Positions 53,980 through 64,000 of a stretch of DNA of 64,000 nucleotides are shown here, one piece after another; within the stretch, counting starts at the first letter, position 1; the number at the start of each line of letters is the position of its first letter. The stretch covers positions 1-64,000 of the forward strand of contig JAAVTG010000641.1 of NCBI GenBank assembly GCA_011947345.1, in the 5' to 3' direction. The notes beneath the pieces were generated by a model. The model made no database searches, was not told the origin of the DNA, and worked only from the letters and a program-made list of their open reading frames with translations. Source of the stretch: Phytophthora quininea. Taxonomy: Eukaryota; Oomycota; Peronosporomycetes; Peronosporales; Peronosporaceae. A program made the position numbers and the translations under genes.

Positions 53980-56055
53980 TCACTGGTGCACGAGTTGTTG
54001 CTGCAGGACTTGCTGCTGGAGAGCCGCCTGCTGCATGGCATGTTGCTGCTGCTGTTGCTGCTGCGCGAGCGCTGCGCAGCGATCTCTTGCGCGTGCTTGG
54101 CGCAGTGTCCGTTCTTCTGCGCCCACTTGGTGCAGTTCGGGTACTCGCAGCGCTTGCCGCCGCCGTGGCCTCGGCAGAATCCGCCGGATTGGCAGCTCTT
54201 GGTGCAGCCCTCGAACTTGCACCGCACGCCGCCGCCGTGCTGCTTGCACAGTCCTCGCGACTGAGCTGTCTTCGGACATCCCTCAACATTGCAGGGCTTG
54301 CCTCCTCCGTGGGCAATGCACAGATGGCCAGTCTGTGCCGACTTCATGCACCCTCGACCTTGCAGCGTCGACCGCCGCCGTGCAGTTTGCACATGCCCTT
54401 GACTCGTGCTGCGTGGTTGCAGCCGAGTGCCGAGCACAGCTGCGTGCCGTTCGCGTCTACCTTAATGGGCTTACCGCCCTGTGCGGGTATCCGCATCTGC
54501 GTCTGCGGGTGGCCGCCTCTCATTTGCGTCGGCTGCTTCGGCAGCATCCCCCACCAGGCTGCATGAGCATGTTGGGGTACTGCGGCATTTGACTGGCGCC
54601 CAAGTAGCCAGGTGTAGGCATCATGAGGTTGTTCTGCTGCTGCAGCAGTGCGTTCTGGTAGAGTTGGTTGTACTGCTGTTGCTGCTGCTTCTGCTGCTGC
54701 TCTTGACGGAGCAATTGCTGCTGCAGCATCTGCTGTTGTTGCTGCTGGTAGTTTAAGTTCTGCTGATTCATCATGTTCATTGCTGGCAACGCTCCGGGCG
54801 TATTCGCCGGACTGTACGCATTCTGGTTGTCCAAATTCTGTCCGAATGTTTGGAAGCCAGGCATGCTGGTCTGCGCCGAATTAACCGTCATATCGTTGTA
54901 CAAGTTCCGCGCTGGGTTCAGCAGTTGCTGTGTGTCCACAAAGCCCGCCGAAGTTGTCTGCGGAGCCAGCGGAGGGTTGCTAGGTGCCGTTGTGTTGTTT
55001 GTATTGGCTGCATTCGCGTTGCTGTTGCCGTGGTAGTCCAATAGATTGTCCAGATTGTCCACCTGGACGACGTCATCTCCACCGTAGTCTTCGTTATCGT
55101 ATGCTACGTCCGTCTCAATGGACTCCAACGTCCTCGCCAAGTGCTGGAAACGGAAGCTATCTTGACTGGTCATGGGTTTCTGAATCGCCTGGTTAGATGT
55201 GGCGTTCAGCATGGCCTGGATGATCTCGAAGCTCGTGGTGCGGTTGCCCATACCGGTGTGTGTGTTTTGTGACGGATTTTGTCCGTTTTGTGGCGGGTTC
55301 GGCGTCATGAAGCTGCGCATAAGCTGCAGACTCGACAGTCTTTGCAGTGTACCAGCCTCGCAGTCCTTGTACACTTGAGTGAGCGGCTCCGGGGTGTTAC
55401 TAGCGAACGAGTTGTCGATAAACGACAGCAAGTGGCGCAGACTCTCCTTCTTCTCCGTCATACTAAAGTCGTTACTGCTCAGCAGCTTCTTGAGCGACTG
55501 TTTGCTGTCGGCGGGCGCCTTGGCGTTCTCCGAGTTGATGAGGAAGCTTCCGCCACTGCCAGAGTTGAGTAGTCTGGCCGAGGGCGGCTGCTGGTCCAGC
55601 AGACAGGCCAGCACGTCCTGGATACTGGCCTCGCGGTGCAGCGGCTGCCGGAAGTCCACGCCGCCGTTGGCTCCGGTGGCGGTAGCCTGCTCAAGGTTGG
55701 GCGCTCTTGCCAGCTCCGTCTTGACCATGGCCAGGTCCCCGCCCGTGAGCGACACGGGCGTGTTGGTGTCGGCCGCGGTCTTGAGCCGCTCCTTCATCTG
55801 CGACCAGTTGGCCAGCTGCGCCGGCGAGAAGAGCGACGTGTCCACGCAGTCCATCATACTGCGCAGCAGCTCGGGGTTCACGCCGGGGACTTCTTGTGTA
55901 GCATTGGTGGCGGACGCAGCGGACGGTGTGGAAGTTGTGGAGGCGCTAGCCGTGGACTGGACCATCGTGGGTGCGTCGGGCGCGGCAAGTTTCTCTCTGC
56001 GAAGGTTTTTTCTTGGGGGACCAGCGTCCAAGTTGGTGTGGCAGCTGTACACCAA
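53980..56055 (-). CDS. Poly-Q protein with WRKY19-type zinc repeats
   Basis: The N-terminal 500 residues are low in hydrophobic content, Ser/Thr/Asn/Gln-rich, with helical segments (QSLKKLLSSNDFSM, TSFEIIQAMLNATSN) and two poly-Gln tracts around 54650-54760. The C-terminal part has about five tandem zinc-ligand repeats C-x4-C-x9-C-x2-H-GGG (for example CNVEGCPKTAQSRGLCKQHGGG). I know this unit from the N-terminus of plant WRKY19-like proteins and from many oomycete proteins. It ends in another Gln-rich tail with the stop at 53980-53982. Frame changes near 54545, 54350 and 54050 separate the parts. The start could also be the ATG at 55968. Probably nuclear; DNA or RNA binding is inference. Confidence 0.72.
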
Positions 56056-56105
56056 TTTGGCGTGTCGCAGATGCTTGAACTTGCGGAGTGTATTGATTTG
56101 AGCTG

Positions 56106-57002
56106 AAAGGCGCTGGATTTGTATGGGTGAAGCGGTGGAAAGGAACGCGTCGGAAGGATGTGGACGACACTGCCAACCGCTTGCAGCGAACGACCGAGCA
56201 GTGCGGGGAGGTGGCGGGCGTCCAAAGGAATCGCGGTATTAATACATAGAGGTGGTAGGAGTGAGTTGTGTACCTATGTGTATTGGGTGAAGAAGGTCAT
56301 CGGCCGTACACAGTCTTCTTATAGTGATTATGTTTGTGGCTATAATATGGACGTCATCCGACAATTACCGGCTTGCGGAGGGATTGCTGCACGCACATGT
56401 CGCAACAATCTCCAGGCCCATCATCAGCGGAAGTTGCCTTGGTTGTTGCCAGCACTTGGCTCGCTGCGACTTTGTTGTTGCAGCCATGTGCTTCCTCTCG
56501 ATCCTTACCACTAAGGATACTAATCTGTGTTTGTTCGACGGTGGTCGATTCGTTCTCCTTGTTTGTCACCCGATTTGTTGTTGCGGCCGACCTACACATT
56601 GGTTGGGAAGCGCTCCACACAGGGCATTTCTTACCGGAGCTGTATCTTCCACCAGCTGAGTGTGATTTCGCGGTGGAAAACCTTATTCTAATGAACGGTA
56701 AACGAAATCGGATATCCACGTTACCAAACTCCTCCGCAACTTTCCCCAAATGCTTCCAAGCTACCCGTTCCACACGAAAATGGGAGCCACGGTCGAGCAA
56801 GTACATGCTGATCGATCGTGCAGTCTAAGGCGAGACTACTCCACGTTGACCAACGAAACCCGAAGATGGGGACTGGCGGATCGAAAAATGGAAATAAGGT
56901 GCACGTTTTGGGGCGGACGAGGAATAAGCCTGTCAGCACGAATGCCAGTTGGCTCAGGGAATGAAACCCTTAAAGTGAAACAGTTAGCCGTAGGGTGGGT
57001 CG
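56106..57002. other. Stretch without a recognised gene
   Basis: Promoter region of the minus-strand zinc-repeat gene at its left end. Short open frames on both strands (for example 56354-56806 minus, FRVERVAWKHLGKVAEEFG) have no recognisable family. Confidence 0.45.
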
Positions 57003-57616
57003 TGCAGGGGATTCCTTTCGATGATTTTCTGGAGTGCTAAATTGGCGAATTTCGAGCCAAGGTGGGGAGAAGACGAGCTTGAAGGATCCAAATGGGGTGG
57101 CTTTGGAGACAACGGAATTACTGGCAAGTTATGACAAGGACTTGGCGACCGAGAAGAATTCCTTTTCTAGCACCGCCGAATGGCACCTGGCCACAAGACA
57201 TATTTGACGCCAATCCACAGGGATGTAACTTTGGCCATTTCGCTCACACTTACCACTCCCACAGATGCGGATGCGATACCTACTTGACGGACTTGGAGAA
57301 CGGTTCGGTGCTGCTTGGCGAGTGCAGACTTCGTGCAGACACTGTCGACAGGGAAACGCTGACAAGTGTAATCGCAGGGCTTGACCAGATATGGACGTGG
57401 AAGATAGCATTGCTTTTCTGCCCGGAGCTAGAGGGCGACGGAAGCTGGGATTGGGCTGGCGTTGATTGCGCGCGAGTTGACTGTCGAACTGGAGTTTTGG
57501 AGTGGGTTAATGGACCTAACGCAAAGCTTGGCCAAAAGTTGATCGTCGTACTTGACACGAAATGAAGTCTCAGTCGTTTAGTAGTCGGGAACGTTATGGC
57601 AACGTAAAGGACCTAC
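57003..57616 (+). pseudogene. Duplicated Crinkler C-terminal fragment
   Basis: Inverted duplicate of the 3' end of the split CRN gene (about 45078-45690). It reads QGIPFDDFLEC, then IPFLAPPNGTWPQD, NPQGCNFGHF and a C-terminal KLIVVLDTK with the stop at 57563-57565. The same frame discontinuity (before IPFLAPP) is present in both copies. Homology extends about 50 bases past the stop. No upstream CRN sequence is attached, so it is a dispersed terminal fragment. Confidence 0.82.
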
Positions 57617-57941
57617 CTTACTGGAACGCTCTTCTCGTGTGGTGATTCATAAGAAATAAAGACACGTATATAATTTCTGAAATACGGCAGACTACTTTTT
57701 TATACATACACTAGTTAAACAACAACTCGGCATCCAGGCTTATCACAACAGCAGTTCGTGTATAATCTCCACAGCAACATTGCTTCGTCTTTAAATTCGC
57801 AATCAGTTTGTGATGAGTGAGACGAAGCCAAACATTTTTCTCTTGAAATGATCGACATTGCTGATCACATTCCGTGTGGAGATCTCGGAGAGCCTGAAGA
57901 AAAGAGGAGAAACAAACAGAGTTGTTGCGACTTCTGAAGTT

Positions 57942-57956
57942 GATCATTTGGATTTT
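57942..57956 (+). promoter_or_regulatory. Initiator-like element of intact ubiquitin-RING gene
   Basis: GATCATTTGGATTTT fits the oomycete core promoter with moderate quality, ending 7 bases before the ATG at 57964. If it is the real start site, the leader is very short. Confidence 0.4.
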
Positions 57957-57963
57957 AACCGGT

Positions 57964-59196
57964 ATGGACTTCGTCGTCGGTGTGCCGTGGAAAGATCTGC
58001 GCGAGGGTGGCTTAAAAGGAGTGATGGAGATTCGCTCGACGGATCTGCATGGTTGTTACATTTACGACTTCATTGCTGCGCTCAACAAGAAACTCCGCGC
58101 GGTGACTGGGGATCGAAATGGCTGCCGAAAAGTCAAGTCGCTGCTGTTGTATGGAACTCCAGTTGACGAAACCTGTTTGGTGAAGTCTATCATTCCCGAG
58201 CTGTCGAGTAGCTGCCCAAGGCTTCTTGCGAGCACACATTATCGCGTTCATTCGCTGAATGGGAAAATAACGCTTTTACTTACGAAGTTGACGGGGAATA
58301 TTGGCAAGTTGTTTGGTTCGGGTCGCTCGCAGAACGAGAAGATATCGCTGTTTGTGAAAATGCTGACGGGAAAGACTGTCAAGTTGGTTTGTTCTACTTC
58401 GGACACTGTCGATGACATCAAAGTGAAGATTCAAGACAAAGAAGGCATTCCTCTCAATGAGCAGCGACTGATCTTCAATGGCAAACAACTCGAAGACAAG
58501 TGCACGCTTTCGGACAACAACATCCAAAAAGATGCTATTCTTCACTTGGTGTTGAGACTGTGTGGTGGGGGATTTCCTCCTCGCGTTTTTGCTGATGTTT
58601 CTAATGACTCAATCCTGGCTGAAAGGAAGTTTTCTGCGGGCGCTCCGGACTACCGAACGTGCTGCAAAGGACTCAATATTGAAGGAAGATGCGAGAACCG
58701 TAGCTGCGCTGCGTTCAAGAAAATGATCATCGACCAAAAACACTTTGAGGCGTTCAACCTCATGGTCGGCGGCAATATCAAGTGCCCAAAGTGTCGCTCC
58801 GATGCCAAGCCGATTACATGCGGTTTTTACGACTGCGTGTGGAAATTCGAGGGCGTGAGAGCGACTGACGGGGTCTTGATCAGTTCGCAATGGAAGCAAG
58901 CGTTTGGAGAGAAATACCATCGCTTTGACGCAGACGAAAGTCACGGCTCTGTTGAGTGGAGTAATCTTCTCATCGTGGTGAAGCCGAGCATCGAGGCTGC
59001 TACAAACGGGAGTGAAGTGGCTGTGGAGTGTGTAATTTGCTGGTCGGAGATTGAAGAGTCAATGGCGAGTTTATTTGCTACCTCCTGCACCAAATGCGAG
59101 CGCAGCTTCCACACAGGTTGTGCGAAACAGTGGACTGCCCACTGCAAGCGATACAATTCGAAGTCGACATGCCCGGTATGCTGCAATACCATCTAA
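57964..59196 (+). CDS. Ubiquitin-RING fusion E3 ligase candidate, intact copy C
   Basis: 410 residues, single exon. Residues 1-95 are a family-specific domain ([28 protein letters not shown]). Residues 99-120 repeat the first ubiquitin hairpin imperfectly ([11 protein letters not shown]). Residues 126-202 form a complete ubiquitin moiety ([44 protein letters not shown]) keeping all seven lysines, the Leu8/Ile44/Val70 patch and the terminal GG, with Cys at position 74. Residues 233-291 are a cysteine-rich module ([27 protein letters not shown]), followed by a GVRATDG...SSQW...YHRFDAD segment. Residues 356-406 are a RING-like finger ([20 protein letters not shown]). The logical role is ubiquitin ligation, possibly with release of the internal ubiquitin by deubiquitinases; untested. 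Confidence 0.88.
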   Translation: MDFVVGVPWKDLREGGLKGVMEIRSTDLHGCYIYDFIAALNKKLRAVTGDRNGCRKVKSLLLYGTPVDETCLVKSIIPELSSSCPRLLASTHYRVHSLNGKITLLLTKLTGNIGKLFGSGRSQNEKISLFVKMLTGKTVKLVCSTSDTVDDIKVKIQDKEGIPLNEQRLIFNGKQLEDKCTLSDNNIQKDAILHLVLRLCGGGFPPRVFADVSNDSILAERKFSAGAPDYRTCCKGLNIEGRCENRSCAAFKKMIIDQKHFEAFNLMVGGNIKCPKCRSDAKPITCGFYDCVWKFEGVRATDGVLISSQWKQAFGEKYHRFDADESHGSVEWSNLLIVVKPSIEAATNGSEVAVECVICWSEIEESMASLFATSCTKCERSFHTGCAKQWTAHCKRYNSKSTCPVCCNTI

Positions 59197-59294
59197 GACC
59201 CAGACAGGCAGATAGCCGAGTTATCGAAGGTAGGATTTAACCTTTAATCGTGACTTGACACGTTTCCAGTTGGAGACAATGATGATCTTTCTCT

Positions 59295-59935
59295 CTTCGA
59301 TCTTCTATACGACGGGCTGGTTAGCTTGCTTTGATCTTTAGTGGCAGACAACTGGAAGACGAGTGCTCGCTTTTCGACAACAACGTTCTGAAGGTCTTGA
59401 ACTTGCGTGGAGGAGGTCTTCTTCGAGGTCTCCTGAAAGGAAATGCAAGAATCGTCGCTGCGCTGCGTTCAAGAAAATGGCTATCCACCAGGACTGTTTC
59501 GAAATGTTCAATTTCATGGTCGACGACGTCGTCAAGTGCCCGAAGTGCCTCGATGCCAAGCCGATCACGTGCGGGTGTCGAAGTTTGAGGGTGTGAGAGC
59601 GACCGATGGGATCTCCATCAGTTCACCCTGGAAGAACGCGCTCGGAAAGAATTACCATCGCTTTAATGCGGATGAAAATCACGGCTCCGTCGAGTAGGCC
59701 AGTCTTCTGATTGTAGTGAAGCCGAGACTCGGGTCTACTCCAAACAGACGTGCAATGGGGTGTGCTTTCTGTGGAGGAGGTCTGTACCATTTGCTGGTCG
59801 CCCACGAACTCAAACCGAAGTTCTATCACTCGATGTGGCCACAAGTTTCCACGGCAAATGTGTTGCCAAGTGGGGCCACTACTGCAACCGCCAGGCCATG
59901 CACCTCACCTGTCCTCTGTGCCGCAACACCATCTA
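59295..59935 (+). pseudogene. Ubiquitin-RING fusion relic, copy D
   Basis: Directly downstream of copy C. It begins inside ubiquitin (SGRQLEDECSLFDNN, then a shortened end with NLRGG). It continues with the cysteine-rich module ([30 protein letters not shown]) and [15 protein letters not shown], meets a TAG in HGSVE-stop, and ends in RING pieces (VCTICWSPTNS, TRCGHKF, CPLCRNTI) over three frames. The N-terminal domain is absent. It probably arose by tandem duplication from a copy C-like gene. Confidence 0.82.
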
Positions 59936-60064
59936 GTTACCGTAAAGGCAACTTGTTGCTTGTTCCTTCAACAAGGTTACACTTTTATAATAACTTTTTC
60001 GTACCCTCTGCCTCATAATTTGTGTTTTTTCACTAAAAACTCAGTTCTACAAAAGCCGCCGGCC

Positions 60065-61104
60065 ATGCAGCTGCAGACGCTGGCGTACGCCATCTCGGGC
60101 GCCTTCACGCTGCTGGCCATCGTGCTCTCGGGCTGGCTCATCTGGACGCACTTGCTGTACAACCCGTCGGCCGGCATCCGCAAGCACGTGATCCGCATCC
60201 TCATGATGGTGCCCATCTACGCGCTGACGTCCTACATGGCGCTGGTCTTCAACGAGTCCAAGCTGCTCTTCGAGACGGTGCGCGACTGCTACGAAGCCTT
60301 CGCGCTCTACAGCTTCCACTGCTTCCTGGTCGAGTACCTGGGCGGCCAGAGCGTGCTGGCCAGCACCATGCGCTCCAAGCCGCAGATGCACCACGTCGTG
60401 CCCTTCTGCTGCATGCAGCCGTGGGCCATGGGCGGCAAGTTCCTGCGGCAGACGACCATCGGCATTTTACAGTACATTCCCGTCAAGTTATTAATGTCCA
60501 TTGTGACGTTAATCACCAGTCTGGCGGGGGTCTACGGCGAGGGGGAACTCATGAACCCCTTGGTAAGTTACGGATACGTCTGCTTCATCCTCAGTGTGAG
60601 TCAGACGTGGGCGCTCTACTGTCTGCTCATCTTCTTCCATGGCGCTCACGAAGAGCTGCAGCCCATGAGGCCCTGGCCCAAGTTCCTGGCGATTAAAGCC
60701 ATCATCTTCTTTACCTACTGGCAGAGCATTTTGATCTCCATGCTGGCGAGCGTCGGAGTCATCTCCGAGAAGTGGCATATTGGCTGTCCGGACTGCTGGG
60801 ACGCGCAGAAAATCGTGTCAGCGCTCAACGACTTTATTATTTGCGTCGAGATGCTGGGCTTTGCGATTGCGCACCACTACGCGTTCGCGATCGAGGATTT
60901 CCTCAGTCCGAGTGGCGTGGGGCCAACGTGGCCTCGTCGAATGTCAAAGCCCCGCTGCTAGCGAACTTCATGGACGCGATTAATGTCACGGATGTGTCGA
61001 CGGATCTGAAAAACTCTCGGAATGAGATTCTGACCAAGAAGCAGGCGCTCGCAGCCAAGTTCGACCGGCTCAATTCGTCCTCACCGACCGGCGGCATGTT
61101 TTGA
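60065..61104 (+). CDS. TMEM184/OST-alpha family seven-helix membrane protein
   Basis: Member of the Solute_trans_a (DUF300) family of organic solute transporter alpha/TMEM184 proteins. Hydrophobic segments lie near residues 5-31, 41-62, 76-94, 132-156, 169-193, 207-233 and 253-276. Family landmarks are YNPSAGIRKHVIRILMMVPIYA, FETVRDCYEAFALYSFHCFLVEYLGG and FHGAHEELQPMRPWPKFLAIKAIIFF. The frame is lost at GTGGGGCC near 60925, in the soluble tail just after the last helix. The next frame continues with NVASSNVKAPLLANFMDAIN to a stop at 61102-61104. A one-base loss in the G run is likely. The gene is GC-rich and apparently intronless, unlike the neighbouring accessory cluster. Confidence 0.9.
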
Positions 61105-61373
61105 AGTGTCCTCATTGTCGAGACTGCAGAGGGAGCGATACGATAGCACGCCTAATTATTCCGTTTGCACTTGTACTGTTTCGACTTTCTCCAGGCACAA
61201 ACTCCATCGATGACATTGACCAAAAGACATTTCTTAGCGGGGCGGGTCTGGCCCCGTCTTCTAACACCGAGAGCTTACAATCCTGTTTTCTGTTGCTGCA
61301 GTACGGTCGTGTTCAACTTGATCCGCGAGTTGTTTCTCGCGGGGGGAAGTGAGAGTTCCCATTCCTCTCACCA

Positions 61374-64000
61374 TCATGTGCCGCGCTTGTAAAAGCGCAA
61401 CACTACAGGCCGTTTGATGGCCCGCAGTGTGGCCATGGACGAGTGGAAGGACGAGCCGCTGATCTCCATCGGGCCGATCCACGTCAGAACGTCGCCTACC
61501 GACACCTTGTGCAGCATGGGGCCGCCCGAATCCAAATCTACCTTAGTGACCTTCGGTACGTCTGAATCCGAGCTGAAGACGAGTCCGAGGTTGGCATTCT
61601 CTCGCCAGATGAGCTCGTACTCGCGATCTTTGAGCGATGGGCCACGCGGCAGCGAGTGGTCGGAGTCATCCCGTACCTGAGCATACGCCGCGGCCGACGC
61701 GCGTCGGAAGCGCAGAACTGCTGGCTTAGGAAGCCTCGACAAGTTCTCCAACGTCTGCTTGAACTTTGGCTGGGGTACAATGTTCATATTGTTGGCCGCA
61801 AAGAGGATGTCTCCAGGCGACACGTGCTCGATGTTTTTCAGGTTGCTTGTGCCTGTGACGCGCGCCACCACGGGGAAGCGTGTGGTTGGATGGACGCGGA
61901 GGGTCAAGCCGAGGGCGGTCCCCTCGGGCCAAATGACCTCGTACACGTCGTTGTCCTTCTCGTGCTCCTTCTCTCGAGACCGACTTGCTTCGCCAGCAGG
62001 AGAGAAGGCGCAGAGCCATGCCGCGGACCACTACGGGTCAGAGGCTTCAGCGGTGTGTCGTCAATTGGATCACTGGACGCTTTCGTCAGTGGAGACTTGC
62101 GCAAATGATCCAAATTGCGAAGTTTGTTTTGTGCGTGGCTGTTGTCATTCCGATGACGGTCGGGGCTGTTGGTCAGGTCTTTCGCGAGCATCGCAGTGTG
62201 ATGGTGTCCACCCCTGTTGCCGGGGGAGACACTCTAGACGAACTAGGACTCGGCTGTCTTGAGTCATGTGAGGATCTCTTCCCATCCGAGTCGTTATGAT
62301 TCCGATGCTTGTTACCTTCTTGTGAGTGCGACTGTGCAGAGTGATGCTGTGGTTGTGGCTGCGACGTATACTGTTGCCTCTCTTGGTGTTTTCGGTGGTC
62401 GTTGTGCGTCTTGGAGTTGGCTGCATTAGCGACGTTGTCCTTGGTGTGGTTAGCAAGGAGCGCGATCTTTTGATGGGGTTGATGAAGCCTCGCGACTGCG
62501 GTAATGACGGAGCGGCCGGCGGTTGTGTGTTCGACGTCGCTTTAGGCGGCGAAACCTGAGCGGATGCGTTTCCGCTGGTGCTTGCAGACGACGGTGGAGA
62601 CGAAGAATTGGAGGACGCTGACGATGATACAGACGTCGAAGAAGACGCCAGTGAAGACGTCGACGCTGTAAATTGCGACGCCGAGTGAACATCGGCAGCT
62701 GACAGCGCTGATGTTGCAGCAAGAGCGTCTTCCGGCGTCCCCTTCTTGAACCGAATGACCAGTGGACGCTTAGCTGTGCGCAGCTTAAGTAGCGACTCGT
62801 GGAAGGTCAAATCCTTGACATTGTCGTCGTTGATCCACTCGATGCGATCGCCAGAGTTTACAAACGCTGCGACGTTGTTCGGGGCGCCCTTAATCTTCAC
62901 CTTAATGGACTTGGCACTGCCCAAATCAGCCACAATCATGTTCCCAGCAGCGTTCGGCCGCACTGTGAAGCACAGCGGCTGCTTCTTCTCCCAAATGTGG
63001 TCGTACTCGTCCTCCGTCGGGTCTGGACGAGCTGAAACCTTCTTGTTGCCAGGACAGAAAAACAACGAAACGGGTTTATTCACCTTCTGCAAGAACTTGA
63101 TAGCAGTGTTGAAGTTGCCGTCTGCCGTGCTGTACGTGCCGATCTGCACGAGATAATGTCCAGGCTGCACGTCTTGTACCTGCGGAGAGCGGTTCTTGCC
63201 TGTGATTCTCGTCACCAGAGGGTACGGCACGTCCTTGCTCGCAATCAGACTGATGCCCAGCGGTCCGTCGATCCATTTAATCTCGTACTTGGCTTCCAAT
63301 TTCACCGCAGGCTGCGGCGGGAATTTCTCATTCTCTGCAGCCGTGAGCTCCTCGAATTTGGCCGCCAATTTCAGTCCAATCTCGCTCTTTACCTTTGGCT
63401 GGACGGGTTTGACCGCCATCGGGTCCGACATGAGCCTCCTAAACACCAATTTACACGGCTTGGGCACTTCTTTCAAGTACTCAATAGCCTCCAAGAACTC
63501 CATATCCCTCGTCACGCGGTCTCCGATCTTCAGCAGTAAATCGCCCACATCCACAAGATGAATGCCAAAAATTGAGCTCTTGCCAGTGATCTTGGAGACG
63601 GCAGGCATCATTCTAGACTGCGAGTGTCTTAACCTCAAGCCTAGCAGTCCCCCTCCCAAATCAACGTGCACAGATTCCCTGTAGCGTTCGACATGCTGCT
63701 GGTGCTGCCAGACATGCTGGCCAGGAGGTCCAGCGAGCTCCTTCTCAAGTGCACAAACTCCTCGTCCGGAGGCGCATGCTCGTTGACGTCGTTCTTCTCT
63801 TTCTCTGCTTCTTTACTGGGACTATTGCCCAGATCCAGTTCCAGATCTAGATTGTCCAGGTCGTCCAGATCGTCCAGATCTCCTTCGTCCAGCGAGTCGC
63901 TGGTGCTTCGTGCTCGCTCACTGCCTGACGAGAGCGTGTCGTCTCCTAATTCGTCGTCTAGATCCATATCTAGACTCTCTAGAATGTCGGCCAGAGAGTC
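61374..64000 (-). CDS. Multi-PDZ-like repeat protein, 5' end outside window
   Basis: The coding sequence enters from the right edge (DSLADILESLDMDLDDE) and is acidic for about 100 residues. It then has at least five related modules of about 90-100 residues with PDZ-like features. Each has an entry strand with a G-L-x-L or similar core (WIDGPLGISLIAS, WPEGTALGLTLRV, WRENANLGLVFSS), a V-x-x-G-D-x-L turn (VDVGDLLLKIGD, VSPGDILFAANN, VSVGDVLTWIG), and an end KRPVVLRFYKR or similar. A long Ser/Pro/His-rich linker separates modules three and four. The frame changes near 63655 (run of five G), near 62150 and near 61950. The stop is before 61374. Peptide-binding scaffold is the likely role; partners unknown. 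Confidence 0.78.

Noticed and set aside
53975..54592. Cysteine-rich plus-strand frames resembling secreted disulfide proteins
   Set aside because: The Cys runs come from GCA/GCT codons read on the wrong strand of the Gln and zinc-repeat codons; the minus strand explains them.
55379..56101. Long plus-strand open frame of 240 codons opposite the zinc-repeat gene
   Set aside because: Its composition follows the complement of Ser/Gln-rich codons, it has no motif, and the minus strand has the clear protein (poly-Q and zinc repeats).
60047..60394. Histidine/valine-rich minus-strand frame under the TMEM184 gene
   Set aside because: High GC content keeps several frames open; the plus strand has the seven-helix family signature.

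Overview
The window is eukaryotic and looks like an oomycete, most probably Phytophthora or a close relative. The evidence is: dense genes on both strands with short GT-AG introns of about 55-80 bp; oomycete-type initiator motifs (GATCATTTCTCAA or GCTCATTCTCCAA) just upstream of start codons; Crinkler (CRN) family genes with the LFLAK-type header and P-loop modules; a WY-effector-like fragment; a Ty3/gypsy element; and conserved stramenopile-type genes. No tRNA, rRNA, CRISPR array or bacterial-type operon was seen.

Layout. 1-10735: a giant head-to-head inverted repeat (arms 1-4857 and 5739-10735, spacer about 0.88 kb). Each arm carries a WY-like fragment, an ABC-class ATPase and a secreted S33 peptidase; the left copies are more decayed. 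10736-17546: a relic RING gene, a large unrecognised coiled-coil gene and an intact third S33 peptidase. 17550-23880: sparse, with a Pol III relic, a SNARE/zinc-finger/SNARE gene, an inverted fragment of the PI4K gene and one conserved small gene. 23882-36213: conserved housekeeping block (PI 4-kinase with PH domain, small secreted peptide, EF-hand/ankyrin/FN3 protein, bZIP-like protein, PD-(D/E)XK-like protein, FACT subunit SPT16). 36349-59935: accessory cluster in which CRN genes alternate with a family of ubiquitin-RING fusion genes. It includes a CRN gene split by a complete LTR retrotransposon (5-bp target duplication) and by a 530-bp inverted-repeat element (10-bp target duplication). 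A zinc-repeat/poly-Q protein lies on the edge of this cluster. 60065-64000: a seven-helix TMEM184/OST-alpha protein and a multi-PDZ-like protein that runs off the window.

The most unusual system is the ubiquitin-RING family. An unrecognised N-terminal domain is followed by a full ubiquitin moiety ending in GG, a cysteine-rich module, and a RING finger, all in one chain. One copy is intact (57964-59196), two form an inverted pair flanking a CRN-like gene, and at least three are relics. These would be E3 ligases carrying their own ubiquitin, embedded among P-loop CRN proteins; joint function is inference only.

Caution: many conserved genes (SPT16, TMEM184, PDZ protein, nuclease-like protein, retroelement polyprotein) are broken by single-base losses, mostly in or next to short homopolymers. 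That pattern suggests consensus errors in the assembly rather than gene death, so frameshifts here should not be read as pseudogenisation without checking reads.
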